From: Tunturiibacter empetritectus
GTDB taxonomy: Bacteria > Acidobacteriota > Terriglobia > Terriglobales > Acidobacteriaceae
Direction of reading: 5' to 3'
DNA: 64,000 bases
Assembly: GCF_014201375.1 (NCBI RefSeq)
Contig: NZ_JACHDZ010000004.1
Span: 310,001 to 374,000, forward strand
Part shown: positions 1 to 8,851 of the stretch, piece after piece
How the letters are laid out: each line of letters begins with the position of its first letter
How positions within the stretch are numbered: position 1 is the first letter of the stretch
Notes under the pieces: model-generated
Told to the model about the DNA's origin: nothing
Databases searched by the model: none
Seen by the model: only the letters and a program-made list of their open reading frames with translations
Made by a program: the position numbers and the translations under genes

Positions 1-731
1 AGCTCGTAGGTTCCGATGAGAGTAAGGGGAACCAGGGGGACCTGGGCCTTGATGGCCATGTAGGCACAGCCGGACATCATCGTCTGGAGCTGGCCGTTGG
101 CTGCGCGGCCGCCCTCTGGAAACAGTACGAGCGGCAGACCGTGCTTCAACGTGGCAACACCGCGGTTGAGGCTGGCAATCAGCGAGCGGGGGCTGTTCGA
201 ATCAACCGGAACCTGGCCGGAGCGGTTGAGGTACCACCCGATGAAGGGGATCTTCCAAAGGGACTGCTTGGCCAGAATCCGGAACTGGAAGGGGAGCTTT
301 GCGAAGAGGACCGGTGTGTCCATGTAACTGAGGTGGTTGGAGGCGTAGACGGCGGTCTCATGCTCGTGGAGCTTCTCGCGGCCAATGATTTTGACGGGAG
401 AGAGGCTGATAAGGAGGAGGGTGCGCGCCCACAGGTGAGCGATGGCGTGCTGTTGGCGGCCGGACTTATCCCATAGACCCGCGAGGAGGGAGATACAGCC
501 GAAGCTCGCGGTAGCCAGACCTACGAGGGGGATGAGCAGGAGATAGGAGAGCAAGCGCAGGGCGAAGGGCGGCTGCTTCGAGGTGAAGGCAGCGGCGGGA
601 AGATCCGGCTCCTCTACCGAGAGGATGGATTGGGCCGACGGCTTAGATTCGGCGGATGCTGCGACTTCGGTGCTCTCGCTTTTGTCTTCGTTCTTGTGCG
701 CCACGTTGTCCGCCAAAGGGGAGTCGTTCAT
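1..731 (-). CDS. plsC: 1-acyl-sn-glycerol-3-phosphate acyltransferase (PlsC family), 3' end outside window
   Basis: The gene runs off the left edge; about 243 codons are visible. Reading the minus strand from the ATG at 731, a charged N-terminus of about 50 residues is followed by a hydrophobic membrane segment (about residues 58-85). The acyltransferase block I motif NHLSYMD (H-x4-D) lies near residue 131 and FPEGGR (block III, usually FPEGTR) near 204. Family members acylate lysophosphatidate at the inner membrane in phospholipid synthesis. The start codon overlaps the folC stop as ATGA, so the two are translationally coupled in a folC-plsC unit. Other lysophospholipid acyltransferases share these motifs, so the exact acceptor is inferred. 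Confidence 0.88.
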   Translation of the reverse strand, partial: MNDSPLADNVAHKNEDKSESTEVAASAESKPSAQSILSVEEPDLPAAAFTSKQPPFALRLLSYLLLIPLVGLATASFGCISLLAGLWDKSGRQQHAIAHLWARTLLLISLSPVKIIGREKLHEHETAVYASNHLSYMDTPVLFAKLPFQFRILAKQSLWKIPFIGWYLNRSGQVPVDSNSPRSLIASLNRGVATLKHGLPLVLFPEGGRAANGQLQTMMSGCAYMAIKAQVPLVPLTLIGTYE

Positions 732-2215
732 AGCTCTCCGGCTAGACGGCGGATCTCGCCCACTAAATAGACGGAGCCGGTGGCGATGATGAGGCCTTCG
801 GGCGGCGTCACGGCACGAGCCTGGGCGAGAGCGGCGGCAAGGTGAGGGGCGGCGTGGGCAGGGATATCGAGAGCATGAGCGGCGGCCAGGAGATCTTCGA
901 TGTGGGCGGCTCGCGGGTTGTCGATGGGGGCGAAGACGATGTGGTCTTTGCGGCGTTCGGGATCGGTCGAGGAGGCGTCGAAGAGCGGAAAGAGGATCTG
1001 ACCCATCTCTTTGAGATCTTTATCACGAAGGCAGCTGAAAAGGAGCGTTCGAGGCTGGGCTTCAGGAAGCTGCGCGATGGCAGCCCGGAGGGTCCAGGCA
1101 CCAGCCGGGTTGTGCGCTACGTCCAGCAGGAGCTGCGGGCCTTCGGGGAAGGTAAAGAGTTCGAGGCGGCCGGGCCATTGCGTGTTGCGGATTCCCGTTT
1201 CAATCTGCGCATTGGTTATTTTGTAACCTGTTTGGTTGCTTTCTTGCTTCATTTTGGAAAGTTTGTAACCTCTAGAGTTACGTAAATCCGCCGCAGCAGC
1301 GATTGCCAAGGCAATATTGCGCTGCTGATGATGCCCGGACAGGGGCGAATCCACTTCGAGGGTCTCCCCATCGAGGGTGAGGATGTAGTGATTTGCAGGG
1401 AGCGGCCCTGCTTCCTGGCCAGCGGTTCCGGGATGTTGTGGAACACCGGCAGTATGGCCAGGTACGCTGGTGGGGATGTAGTCGGCGGCGTTGATGGCGC
1501 GGAGGTTGAGCGCGGCCGCAGCCTCGCCGATGGCCTGGTTGGCTTCAGGGTGCTGGGGCAGCGTGATGAGCGTGCCGTTGGGGCGCAGGATGCCGGCTTT
1601 TTCGCGGGTGATCTCGGCGATGGTGGTGCCGAGATAATCCTGATGGTCGAGCGCGATGTCGGTGAGGATGGAGAGGAGCGGGTCGACGATATTGGTGGCG
1701 TCGAGACGACCCCCAAGGCCGACTTCAAGGACGGCGATGTCTATCGGAGTCACCGGGGTCTTCTCCGCCTGCGTTGCGCTCTCTCCCGCGAAGTAGAGAA
1801 AGCCCACCGCGGTGAGAACCTCAAAGAAGCTGGGTGGGTAGGGCAGGTCGCCGGCCTCGACGAGATGGCGGGCGGTCTCGTCGACTTGAAAGTAGAGGCG
1901 GGCAAAGTCTTCGTCGTGGATCTGTTGCCCGTCGATCTGGATTCGCTCGTTGACCCGGACCAGGTGGGGCGAGGTGTATAGGCCGGTGCGGTAGCCTGCG
2001 GCGGTGAGGATGCTGCTGAGAGTGGCGGCTGTGGAGCCTTTACCGTTGGTTCCGGCGATCAGAATCGAGGGGAAGGCGGTCTGCGGGTTGCCCAGGGCAG
2101 CGGCGAGGACCCGCATGTGGGCGAGATCGAACTTCCGGCGAGGGGTACTGGGCGTTGAGGGGGCAAGTTCCTGGCCCAGAGCGTAGAGATGGTCGACCGC
2201 TGCCGTGTAGGACAT
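728..2215 (-). CDS. folC: Bifunctional folylpolyglutamate synthase/dihydrofolate synthase
   Basis: A 495-residue Mur-ligase-type enzyme. The ATP-binding loop GTNGKGS lies at about residues 55-61, GLGGRLDATN follows in the central domain, and DVAHNPAG marks the C-terminal domain. FolC adds glutamate to dihydropteroate and to folates in the cytosol, using ATP. The protein is slightly longer than typical members (about 420-450), with extra Pro/Gly-rich sequence in the middle. It is the first gene of a minus-strand pair with the downstream acyltransferase, whose start overlaps its stop codon. Confidence 0.93.
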   Translation of the reverse strand: MSYTAAVDHLYALGQELAPSTPSTPRRKFDLAHMRVLAAALGNPQTAFPSILIAGTNGKGSTAATLSSILTAAGYRTGLYTSPHLVRVNERIQIDGQQIHDEDFARLYFQVDETARHLVEAGDLPYPPSFFEVLTAVGFLYFAGESATQAEKTPVTPIDIAVLEVGLGGRLDATNIVDPLLSILTDIALDHQDYLGTTIAEITREKAGILRPNGTLITLPQHPEANQAIGEAAAALNLRAINAADYIPTSVPGHTAGVPQHPGTAGQEAGPLPANHYILTLDGETLEVDSPLSGHHQQRNIALAIAAAADLRNSRGYKLSKMKQESNQTGYKITNAQIETGIRNTQWPGRLELFTFPEGPQLLLDVAHNPAGAWTLRAAIAQLPEAQPRTLLFSCLRDKDLKEMGQILFPLFDASSTDPERRKDHIVFAPIDNPRAAHIEDLLAAAHALDIPAHAAPHLAAALAQARAVTPPEGLIIATGSVYLVGEIRRLAGEL

Positions 2216-2363
2216 GGGGTTATTTTAGGCGATGGCGTGAGTTTGAATACTCGGCTGGAGTGACTAACCGGTCGAAACCCTGCCAATTCCACTCACGTGC
2301 CGCCTGTAACACCAAGGTGGGATATCGAGGGTGGTTCGACGGGTCGATAGTGGGGTATCAACA

Positions 2364-2388
2364 GTTGCAACATGCAATGTTTTGCAAC
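2364..2388. promoter_or_regulatory. Inverted repeat upstream of a small membrane gene
   Basis: GTTGCAA (2364-2370) and TTGCAAC (2382-2388) form a perfect 7-bp inverted repeat with an 11-bp spacer, about 60 bp upstream of the small gene at 2450. It could be an operator. No regulator is assigned and the match could be chance. Confidence 0.25.
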
Positions 2389-2449
2389 CCAATCTGCCCG
2401 TTCGAAACCTGGAGGGTTCACAAGACCCAAGGGGAAAAAGGAGAAGTCT

Positions 2450-2584
2450 ATGCGCTTAGCACTTGGTATCGCTTTTGGAATGATCGCCGTAGCACCATTT
2501 TTAGGCCGTTGGAGAGCGAATGTCTGGTTGAGGAAGCATGTCCCGGCGGAACGCACCATGAAGAGCGTTCCAGAGATTGCTTAA
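2450..2584 (+). CDS. Small hypothetical membrane protein (44 aa)
   Basis: The 44-residue product has a hydrophobic N-terminal segment (about residues 3-18), then a basic stretch with several Arg/Lys, and ends in TAA. A strong Shine-Dalgarno AGGAG sits 6 nt before the ATG, and a good rho-independent terminator follows about 30 bp after the stop, so the unit has its own expression signals. I do not recognise a family. It could be a small inner-membrane protein. It lies between folC (divergent) and a minus-strand zinc-finger gene. Confidence 0.5.
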   Translation: MRLALGIAFGMIAVAPFLGRWRANVWLRKHVPAERTMKSVPEIA

Positions 2585-2615
2585 CTAAAGAGTTAACAGA
2601 CGTTACGAGAGAACG

Positions 2616-2646
2616 GGACCGTTGCCCACAGGGGTGCGGTCCTTTT
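2616..2646 (+). terminator. Rho-independent terminator after the 44-aa gene
   Basis: GGACCG (2616-2621) pairs with CGGTCC (2637-2642), with further GCCC/GGGG-type pairing in the loop, and is followed directly by TTTT. Confidence 0.6.
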
Positions 2647-2813
2647 CTTCTGCTTTTGGGAGTCAGGCGGTGGGGTTCCTTCGCTTTCAACGCAAGAACG
2701 GCGGACAGTCGTGTCGCCGTCCGCCATCGCTGCCGATCTTTCGGTTATCGGTTATTTGCGGCGGCTATTTGGCGGCCGCGCGTCCGCCGCAGAGACTGAG
2801 ACTGTCGACGCCG

Positions 2814-3140
2814 CTATCTCTGCTTCGCCTGCCGGGAGATCATGACCACTTTGGAGATCTCGCTGGGAATGCGGGCAGGGCTTGCCAGCATTGCGGTCCT
2901 GGTGAAACGCGGCGAGCCGGTCCAGCTTGGCAGTCGGAACAGATCGAAGGGGTGGGCTGCGGGAGTCTTGTCGTCGCCCTGTTCTGGAGAGTGATGGTCG
3001 CGAAGCTCGCCGAGAACGATGGAGCGCGTGGTGGCGCGTTCCGCGGGGGAACTCGACTCCCAGTAGAGGCGGAAGCCCTGACCACAAACCGAACAGTGAA
3101 TATCCTGCCGGAACTCAGACCTTCTCAGTAAGACCTGCAT
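2814..3140 (-). CDS. Hypothetical zinc-finger-like protein (108 aa)
   Basis: The product has a CSVCG knuckle near residue 17 followed by an aromatic GFRLYW stretch, then a polar and basic region without clear domains. The start is chosen at 3140 because AAGGA lies 9-10 nt upstream on the minus strand. The single CxxC could form half of a metal site with nearby His residues, which is inference. Overlapping frames on both strands are also open here because of the G+C bias, but only this one combines a good ribosome-binding site with a plausible protein composition. Confidence 0.5.
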   Translation of the reverse strand: MQVLLRRSEFRQDIHCSVCGQGFRLYWESSSPAERATTRSIVLGELRDHHSPEQGDDKTPAAHPFDLFRLPSWTGSPRFTRTAMLASPARIPSEISKVVMISRQAKQR

Positions 3141-3370
3141 GTTGTTGTCGTCCTTGCGGGCGATTTCTCCCGAATCCTGTGGACACTCAGAACATCCTTA
3201 CCGTAGCCGGACCGGCTGAGCGAGGCCATAGCACGCCGGTGTGAGGGTGGCGGGCCAGTAGTAACGTTCGCAGTTATGACCGACCGGCGATTGTGTTGTG
3301 TCCCGTTCGCAACCAGCCGCCTCAACGCGATTTGCAGCAACCATCTATTCTTGAAGATGTGAGCGAACAG

Positions 3371-5389
3371 ATGATAAGGATTCAGCTTCCGGACGGTTCA
3401 GTGCGCGAGGTTTCGCGCGGTACTACAGCGTATGAAGTGGCGATGAACATCTCGCCGCGGCTGGCTGCAGCAGTGGTGGTGGCGCGGATTCGTCCGCTGA
3501 CGCCGGTGACTACGGGAGCCGCGGTGGAGGATGAGACCGCAGAGGCTGCAATGTATGGCGGTGCCGAGAGCGGCGAGCGGCTGGTGGATCTTGCAGCGCC
3601 TCTGATGGAAGATGTAGCGCTCGAGCTGCTGAAGGAGAGTGATGAGGCCGCACTGAAGGTGGTGCGTCACTCTGCCGCGCACGTGATGGCGACGGCGATC
3701 CTCGAACTCTTTCCGGAGACCAAACTTGGACATGGGCCGGCGACGGATTCGGGCTTCTTCTATGACGTCTACCGTGAGACGCCGTTCAGCGATGAGGACC
3801 TCGCCGCGATCGAGACACGCATGGCCGAGGTGGTCGCGCGGGATGAGAAGTTCCTGCGTGAGGAAGAGTCGCGCGAGATGGGATTGAAGGACTACGCCGA
3901 GCAGGGCGAGTTCATGAAGGTCCACTTCATCGAGAAGTTCACGCAGCCGGGCGATGAGATATCGCTCTATCGCAACGGGAAGTTTGTGGACTTCTGCCGC
4001 GGGCCGCATGTGCCTTCAACGGGGCGCGTCAAGGCGTTCAAAGTAACGTCTGTCGCTGGAGCTTACTGGCTGGGCGACGAGAAGAATCAGCAACTGCAGC
4101 GGATCTATGGCACGGCGTTCTTCAACACGAAAGATCTTGACGCACACTTCAAGCGGCTGGAGGAGATAAAGGCTCGCGACCACCGTGTGCTGGGCAAGCA
4201 GCTCGATCTGTTCTCCATCCAGGAGGTCGCAGGATCGGGGTTGATCTTCTGGCATGCCAAGGGCGGGCTCATTCGCAAGACGATGGAAGACTGGATGCGC
4301 GAAGAATGTATCCGTCGTGGTTACGATATGGTCTACACACCCCACATCATGCGGCGAGAGCTTTGGAAGATCTCCGGACATGAGGGTTTCTATTCGCAGA
4401 ACATGTATCCGCCGATGGAGCTTGACGACGCGGAGTATCGGCTGAAGCCGATGAACTGCCCCGGCCATATTCTCATCTACAAGAACTCGCCGCGCAGCTA
4501 TCGTGATTTGCCTATTCGCTATGCGGAGCTGGGAAATGTGTATCGCTACGAGCGCAGCGGAACGATGCACGGCCTGCTGCGAGTGCGCGGATTTACGCAG
4601 GATGACGCGCACATCTTCTGCACGCCGGAGCAGATCGTAGGCGAGATCGATGCCTGTCTGGACTTCGCCGAGGCTGTGTTGAAGACTTTCGGGTTTGCTG
4701 AGTTCAAGGTGGAACTTTCGACATGGGACCCGAAGGACCGCAAGAGCTACGTGGGAACGGACGAGCACTGGAACATTGCGACAGGTTCGCTGTACGAGGT
4801 GCTCCACGCCAAGGGGATTCCGTTTAAGGTGATCCCCGGCGAAGCGGCGTTCTACGGTCCAAAGATCGACATCAAGCTCGTCGACGTGCTCGGCCGGCTG
4901 TGGCAGTTGTCGACGGTGCAGTTCGACTTCAATCTTCCTGCCCGCTTCGAGCTCGAGTACAAGGGCGAAGACGGTGAGCTGCATCAACCCGTCATGGTGC
5001 ATCGTGCGCTGTTCGGTTCGGTGGAGCGCTTCTTCGGTGTGCTGATCGAGCACTACGCCGGCGCTTTTCCGTTGTGGCTCGCGCCGGTGCAGATCGGAAT
5101 CGTACCCATCTCGGAGAAGCATGTGGACTATGCCGCTGCGGTCAAGGCAAAGCTCGAGGCTGCGGGGCTGCGTGTCGAACTCGACCAGCGAAATGAAAAG
5201 ATGAACGCGAAGATCCGCGAGTTCACCCTGCAGAAGGTGCCGTTTGTGCTGGTGATGGGCGACAAGGAAGCAGCTACCGAAGCCGTTAGTGTAAGAACGC
5301 GCGGAAAGGGCGATGAGGGCAGTGTCGCACTCGCCGACTTTATCGAACGAGCCAAAGCGTTGGTCGCCTCCAAATCAGTTGCACTTTGA
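3371..5389 (+). CDS. thrS: Threonyl-tRNA synthetase
   Basis: Class II aminoacyl-tRNA synthetase charging tRNA-Thr in the cytosol. In order: TGS domain (about 1-65), editing domain with HSAAH near residue 100 and the RGPH motif near 213, then the catalytic core with zinc ligands in MNCPGH, DDAH and MVHRALFGS. Motif 2 is RYERSGTMHGLLRVRGF and motif 3 begins GSVERFFG, followed by the anticodon-binding domain. The frame is open further upstream, but the ATG at 3371 begins the TGS domain directly (MIRIQLPDGS) and gives 672 residues, near the usual length. The ribosome-binding site is weak. Confidence 0.95.
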   Translation: MIRIQLPDGSVREVSRGTTAYEVAMNISPRLAAAVVVARIRPLTPVTTGAAVEDETAEAAMYGGAESGERLVDLAAPLMEDVALELLKESDEAALKVVRHSAAHVMATAILELFPETKLGHGPATDSGFFYDVYRETPFSDEDLAAIETRMAEVVARDEKFLREEESREMGLKDYAEQGEFMKVHFIEKFTQPGDEISLYRNGKFVDFCRGPHVPSTGRVKAFKVTSVAGAYWLGDEKNQQLQRIYGTAFFNTKDLDAHFKRLEEIKARDHRVLGKQLDLFSIQEVAGSGLIFWHAKGGLIRKTMEDWMREECIRRGYDMVYTPHIMRRELWKISGHEGFYSQNMYPPMELDDAEYRLKPMNCPGHILIYKNSPRSYRDLPIRYAELGNVYRYERSGTMHGLLRVRGFTQDDAHIFCTPEQIVGEIDACLDFAEAVLKTFGFAEFKVELSTWDPKDRKSYVGTDEHWNIATGSLYEVLHAKGIPFKVIPGEAAFYGPKIDIKLVDVLGRLWQLSTVQFDFNLPARFELEYKGEDGELHQPVMVHRALFGSVERFFGVLIEHYAGAFPLWLAPVQIGIVPISEKHVDYAAAVKAKLEAAGLRVELDQRNEKMNAKIREFTLQKVPFVLVMGDKEAATEAVSVRTRGKGDEGSVALADFIERAKALVASKSVAL

Positions 5390-5422
5390 CTTTACGAGAG
5401 TTGCACTTCAAGAGGGATGCAG

Positions 5423-5776
5423 ATGGCTTCGCTCTCCGATCAGGACCGCGCAGCAGCGATTGCGATTCTCGAGCAGTTGCGCGAGCGGATCGCTGCTGTC
5501 GCCGGTGAGGATCGCGAACGGCTCTTTCAGATGCGGCGATACATCCTCAAGCGGTTGGAGTTCGACGAGCGAGGAACGCCGACGCAGCGTCGCAAGTTGA
5601 AAGAGGCGAAGCGGAAGAGTCAGCTTGGGCTCTGCGCCCTCTGCCACACCGCGCTGCCCGACCGTGGCGCAGAACTTGACCGCTTTCGTGCCATCGATGG
5701 GTATACTGCAAGAAACACCCAGCTGGTTTGTCATAGTTGCCATCAGAAGGCCGAAGCAGAACGCGGATTCGCATGA
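5423..5776 (+). CDS. HNH-like zinc-binding protein (117 aa)
   Basis: A helical basic N-terminus (about residues 1-65) precedes a pair of zinc knuckles, CALC and CHSCH, separated by about 30 residues with an intervening aspartate and a YTxxNTQLVCHSCH stretch. This layout resembles a small HNH/treble-clef fold. The canonical catalytic HNH residues are not obvious, so nuclease activity is not claimed. Start at 5423, because AGAGGG lies 6 nt upstream of this ATG; an alternative in-frame ATG is at 5417. It follows thrS by about 30 bp and may be co-transcribed with it. Confidence 0.75.
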   Translation: MASLSDQDRAAAIAILEQLRERIAAVAGEDRERLFQMRRYILKRLEFDERGTPTQRRKLKEAKRKSQLGLCALCHTALPDRGAELDRFRAIDGYTARNTQLVCHSCHQKAEAERGFA

Positions 5777-5934
5777 TGTTGAGACTTGTTCGGCGAGAAC
5801 TCCATCGCGGTTGATCAAACGATAAGGTATCGACAGAGAGCGCGAGAGTAGCAGCGGAGGTCGCGGATCTGTTGACTGACAAAGGTTTAGTTTGAGCCTG
5901 CAGACGGAACGGCAGTACAATCAACAGGGGACCG

Positions 5935-6429
5935 ATGTTTACGATTAGCGACAGTATTCATATCAATGCTCCGATCGAGAGATGTTTCCTGCTTTCGACC
6001 AACATTGAGTTGGTGGGAAAGACGCTGGGAATGAAGCCGATCGAAGGTAAGACCCGGGGAATGATTACCCCTGGAGACAAACTTCTGTGGGCGGGATGGA
6101 AGTTCGGTTTTCCCCAGATGCATGAGACCCTCATCACCCGGTACGAACGGCCCATGTTTTTTCAAGACACCATGGGGCGTGGCCGCTTCAAGCGATTCCA
6201 ACACGACCATCACCTCTTCTATATTGATGGACGGACAGTGCTGAACGACAAGATCCGGTTCACTCTCCCGCTTTCGTGGGCGGGAAGATTGGTAGCCCGC
6301 GCGATTCTTGTGCCTTACATCTCGCGGGTTCTGCGCCGCAGGCTGAAGCTGCTGAAAAGGATTGCCGAGAGTCAGGAGTGGCGAAAGTATCTTCCGGAAG
6401 AGATCGAGCAGGCCAGTGCTGCGTCGTAA
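5935..6429 (+). CDS. SRPBCC family protein (paralogue 1)
   Basis: A 164-residue protein with the START/Bet v1-like helix-grip pattern: N-terminal strand with INAPIERCFLL, central strands with RFKRFQHDHHLF and DKIRFTLPL, and a long basic C-terminal helix ending AESQEWRKYL. Such folds form a hydrophobic pocket for lipids or aromatic ligands. The substrate cannot be read. The gene at 7509 is a clear paralogue, co-linear from the first residue, and the two flank an oxidoreductase on the same strand. AGGGGA precedes the ATG at short spacing. Confidence 0.8.
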   Translation: MFTISDSIHINAPIERCFLLSTNIELVGKTLGMKPIEGKTRGMITPGDKLLWAGWKFGFPQMHETLITRYERPMFFQDTMGRGRFKRFQHDHHLFYIDGRTVLNDKIRFTLPLSWAGRLVARAILVPYISRVLRRRLKLLKRIAESQEWRKYLPEEIEQASAAS

Positions 6430-6551
6430 TCTTCGTCTTCCGGCACTCTCCCCAGACGCAACAAACATAAGCTGCATCGGGTTAACCACCCCACGAACAG
6501 GCACGCCGATTTGTGCATCAAATAGCAATCGGACTGTTTCGAGGTGCTTAA

Positions 6552-7460
6552 ATGAGGGCTGTAGTCCTGCATGAGTATGGTGGACCGGATAAGTTGAAGT
6601 ATGAAGTTGTTCCCGATCCGGTTGCCGGCAAAGGTGAGGTTTTAGTGCGGGTCGCTGCGACCAGCGTGAATCCGATCGACTACAAGATGAGAAGCGGAGA
6701 GGCGAAGGAGCATTTTCCGTTGGAACTTCCAGCCATCATCGGGAGGGATCTCTCAGGGATCGTGCGAGAGGTTGGCGAAGGCGTGAGAGGCTTTGCACCG
6801 GGCGACAAAGTAATGGCGTTCGCGACAAAAACCTATGCTGAGCTTGTTGTAGTTAAGGCAACCGATCTTGCGCTCGTTCCGGAGAAGCTGGACCTCGTGC
6901 ACGCTGCGGCCCTCCCTCTGGTGACCCTGACAGGAGAACAGCTGATCACCCGTGGGACAAAGATACAATCCGGACAGACGGTTCTGGTCTCGGGTGCGGT
7001 TGGCAGCGTTGGCCGGTCTGCGGTGTGGACCGCCAAGAAAGCCGGAGCAGTTGTGTTCGCCGGTGTAAGGAAGTCGCAGCTAAAAGAGGCGGAGATTTTG
7101 AAGGCCGATCACGTGATCGCGCTTGATGACGTGGCAGCGATGGAGAGGATTGGATTCGTCGACGCGGTTGCGGACACGGTTGGCGGTAAGACCGCGAACC
7201 TGCTCTTGGCGAAGGTAAAGCAGGGAGGGGTGTTCGCCTCGGTACTTGGCCCCCCATTGGACGCGAAGATGCACCCCACTGTCAAAGTCGAGCCTGTTCA
7301 GGCTGTTCCAGATGCTAAGACACTGAAAACGCTGGCCGAAGATCTGGTCGCCGGACGATTTGCCATTCCAATCGACAGGATGGTGCCGCTTGAGGAGGCA
7401 GGGCAGGCACAAGCCGCAGCCGCAAAAGGTGGGATTGGAAAGATACTGTTACTGGCGTAA
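6552..7460 (+). CDS. NADP-dependent oxidoreductase (zinc-less MDR / quinone oxidoreductase type)
   Basis: A 302-residue medium-chain dehydrogenase/reductase. The GroES-like N-terminus has NPIDYKMRSG and GRDLSGIVREVG. The Rossmann fold begins with VLVSGAVGSVGRSAVWTAKK near residue 143. The structural and catalytic zinc cysteines of alcohol dehydrogenases are absent, as in quinone oxidoreductases and enoyl reductases. It lies between two paralogous SRPBCC genes on the same strand, with gaps of about 120 and 50 bp, suggesting a small functional unit acting on a hydrophobic carbonyl compound (inference). Confidence 0.87.
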   Translation: MRAVVLHEYGGPDKLKYEVVPDPVAGKGEVLVRVAATSVNPIDYKMRSGEAKEHFPLELPAIIGRDLSGIVREVGEGVRGFAPGDKVMAFATKTYAELVVVKATDLALVPEKLDLVHAAALPLVTLTGEQLITRGTKIQSGQTVLVSGAVGSVGRSAVWTAKKAGAVVFAGVRKSQLKEAEILKADHVIALDDVAAMERIGFVDAVADTVGGKTANLLLAKVKQGGVFASVLGPPLDAKMHPTVKVEPVQAVPDAKTLKTLAEDLVAGRFAIPIDRMVPLEEAGQAQAAAAKGGIGKILLLA

Positions 7461-7508
7461 TCTATTTCTGTTACGCCAAGTACTCAAGAGTAAACGGTGA
7501 CCGGGCCC

Positions 7509-8069
7509 ATGGAAACAATTCGATTAGAAACCTGGATTGATGCACCCGTAGAACGGTGTTTTCTGCTTTGCCTGAGTGTTGATCTTCATCTCGCGTCGGC
7601 GCATTCCTCCCGAGAACAGGCAGTAGAAGGGGTCACGACCGGCCTGATCAGCGAGGGCGAGACGGTTACCTTTCGCGGTCGTCATCTCGGAGTGAAGATG
7701 CGGCACAAGAGCCGAATCGAGGTTCTGCGGCCCTACTCGTACTTTCGCGATGCCATGGTCTCAGGCGTCTTCTCGCACTTCGAGCATGAACATCACTTCG
7801 CGGCGATGGATGATGGAACCCGGCTACGAGACGAGATTCGATTTACCGCTCCCTTGGGCGCGATAGGGCGTCTTGCGACCAAGCTTCTGGTGAAGCGTCA
7901 CCTCAGCGCGTTCCTGTTGCAGCGAAATGCGGTGATCAAACAGGTGGCAGAGTCCAACGACTGGCACCGCTATCTGGATGGTCAATCGGTGACCATCTCA
8001 GTCGCTCCCGAAGGAAGTTCGGCGAAGAGATGGGAAGCAACCAGCCTGCTGACTCGCTCCCAGAGTTAG
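7509..8069 (+). CDS. SRPBCC family protein (paralogue 2)
   Basis: The 186-residue product aligns end-to-end with the protein at 5935: IDAPVERCFLL against INAPIERCFLL, FSHFEHEHHF against FKRFQHDHHLF, DEIRFTAPL against DKIRFTLPL, and AESNDWHRYL against AESQEWRKYL. A C-terminal tail of about 25 residues is unique. The ATG at 7509 makes both paralogues start at the same alignment position, so I prefer it to the in-frame GTG at 7497. The ligand is unknown. Confidence 0.78.
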   Translation: METIRLETWIDAPVERCFLLCLSVDLHLASAHSSREQAVEGVTTGLISEGETVTFRGRHLGVKMRHKSRIEVLRPYSYFRDAMVSGVFSHFEHEHHFAAMDDGTRLRDEIRFTAPLGAIGRLATKLLVKRHLSAFLLQRNAVIKQVAESNDWHRYLDGQSVTISVAPEGSSAKRWEATSLLTRSQS

Positions 8070-8131
8070 CCGCTCAAAAAATCGCACCCCATCGTCCTCT
8101 ACGAACCTCTACGAACCAGACGAACGCATCG

Positions 8132-8752
8132 TCAGCGTCGGCGAAAGCTGTTGCGAATAGCGCGCGTTCGGTCGGCCGTAACGAGCGGTTGCGCAGCTGC
8201 GGGGCCCTCCGGGTAGAGAACCACAAAACGCCCGGGGCCTTCGCCAGAGGAGGCTGTCGGCAGGCCGGACTTCGCCAGCGCAAGGTGAAGCATGCGGCGC
8301 TCGCGCGAGGTCATGGGCGGAAAGGAGTAGGGCCTGCCCGTGGCGCGAACCTGTTCGATGGCCGTCTCGGCAGAGTGTTGGAGCTCCCGGTCGCGGTTTG
8401 CTTTAAAGCCTTCCGCGTCGAAGAAGATGAGGTCGTGCTCTTCGGGTTCGAGCCGGAGGATCTTGGCGGCGAGATGCTCGATGGCGTGGAGGAGTTCGCC
8501 ATTGCGGGCAAGAAGAAGGGGAGTATCTGTGCCGGTAAACTCGACGCAGATTACCGGGAACGAGTCGGGGGCAGAAGCGCCGGGTAAGGCAGAGGGGGCC
8601 GCGCCGGCGGGAGCGTCAGCGTTCGGTTGCACGTGGCCGTTGCAGGCAAGAATTTGAGATTGCAAATCGAGACTTCCTGTCTCTTTCAAAACCTCCAGGA
8701 AGTCCGCGATCTTCTTCACCGCACGGCCCTGATCTATCAGGGGGTTCGTCAT
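8132..8752 (-). CDS. khpB: RNA-binding protein KhpB/Jag (KH and R3H domains)
   Basis: A 206-residue protein next to yidC, the usual place for Jag. A low-complexity Ala/Pro linker follows the N-terminal helix. A degenerate KH-like segment (LLLARNGELLHAIEHLAAKI) lies around residue 80 and an R3H domain, including MTSRERRMLHLALAKSG, around 148. The canonical KH GxxG loop is weak. Family members bind RNA and affect cell shape and sRNA regulation in other bacteria. Here the function is inferred from the domains and from linkage with yidC-yidD-rnpA-rpmH. Confidence 0.82.
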   Translation of the reverse strand: MTNPLIDQGRAVKKIADFLEVLKETGSLDLQSQILACNGHVQPNADAPAGAAPSALPGASAPDSFPVICVEFTGTDTPLLLARNGELLHAIEHLAAKILRLEPEEHDLIFFDAEGFKANRDRELQHSAETAIEQVRATGRPYSFPPMTSRERRMLHLALAKSGLPTASSGEGPGRFVVLYPEGPAAAQPLVTADRTRAIRNSFRRR

Positions 8753-8851
8753 TTATATAAGACCGATTTCGAGGGCATGGAGTTTCACCCTTTTTTATTT
8801 TGATTCTCTCAACGTACTACACAGCTCAAATCTCTTCCAGCAATCAACCGT

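Noticed and set aside
4016-5122. Long minus-strand frame of 368 codons over thrS
   Set aside because: Antisense reading of a strongly conserved gene; Arg/Leu/His-rich composition typical of shadow frames.
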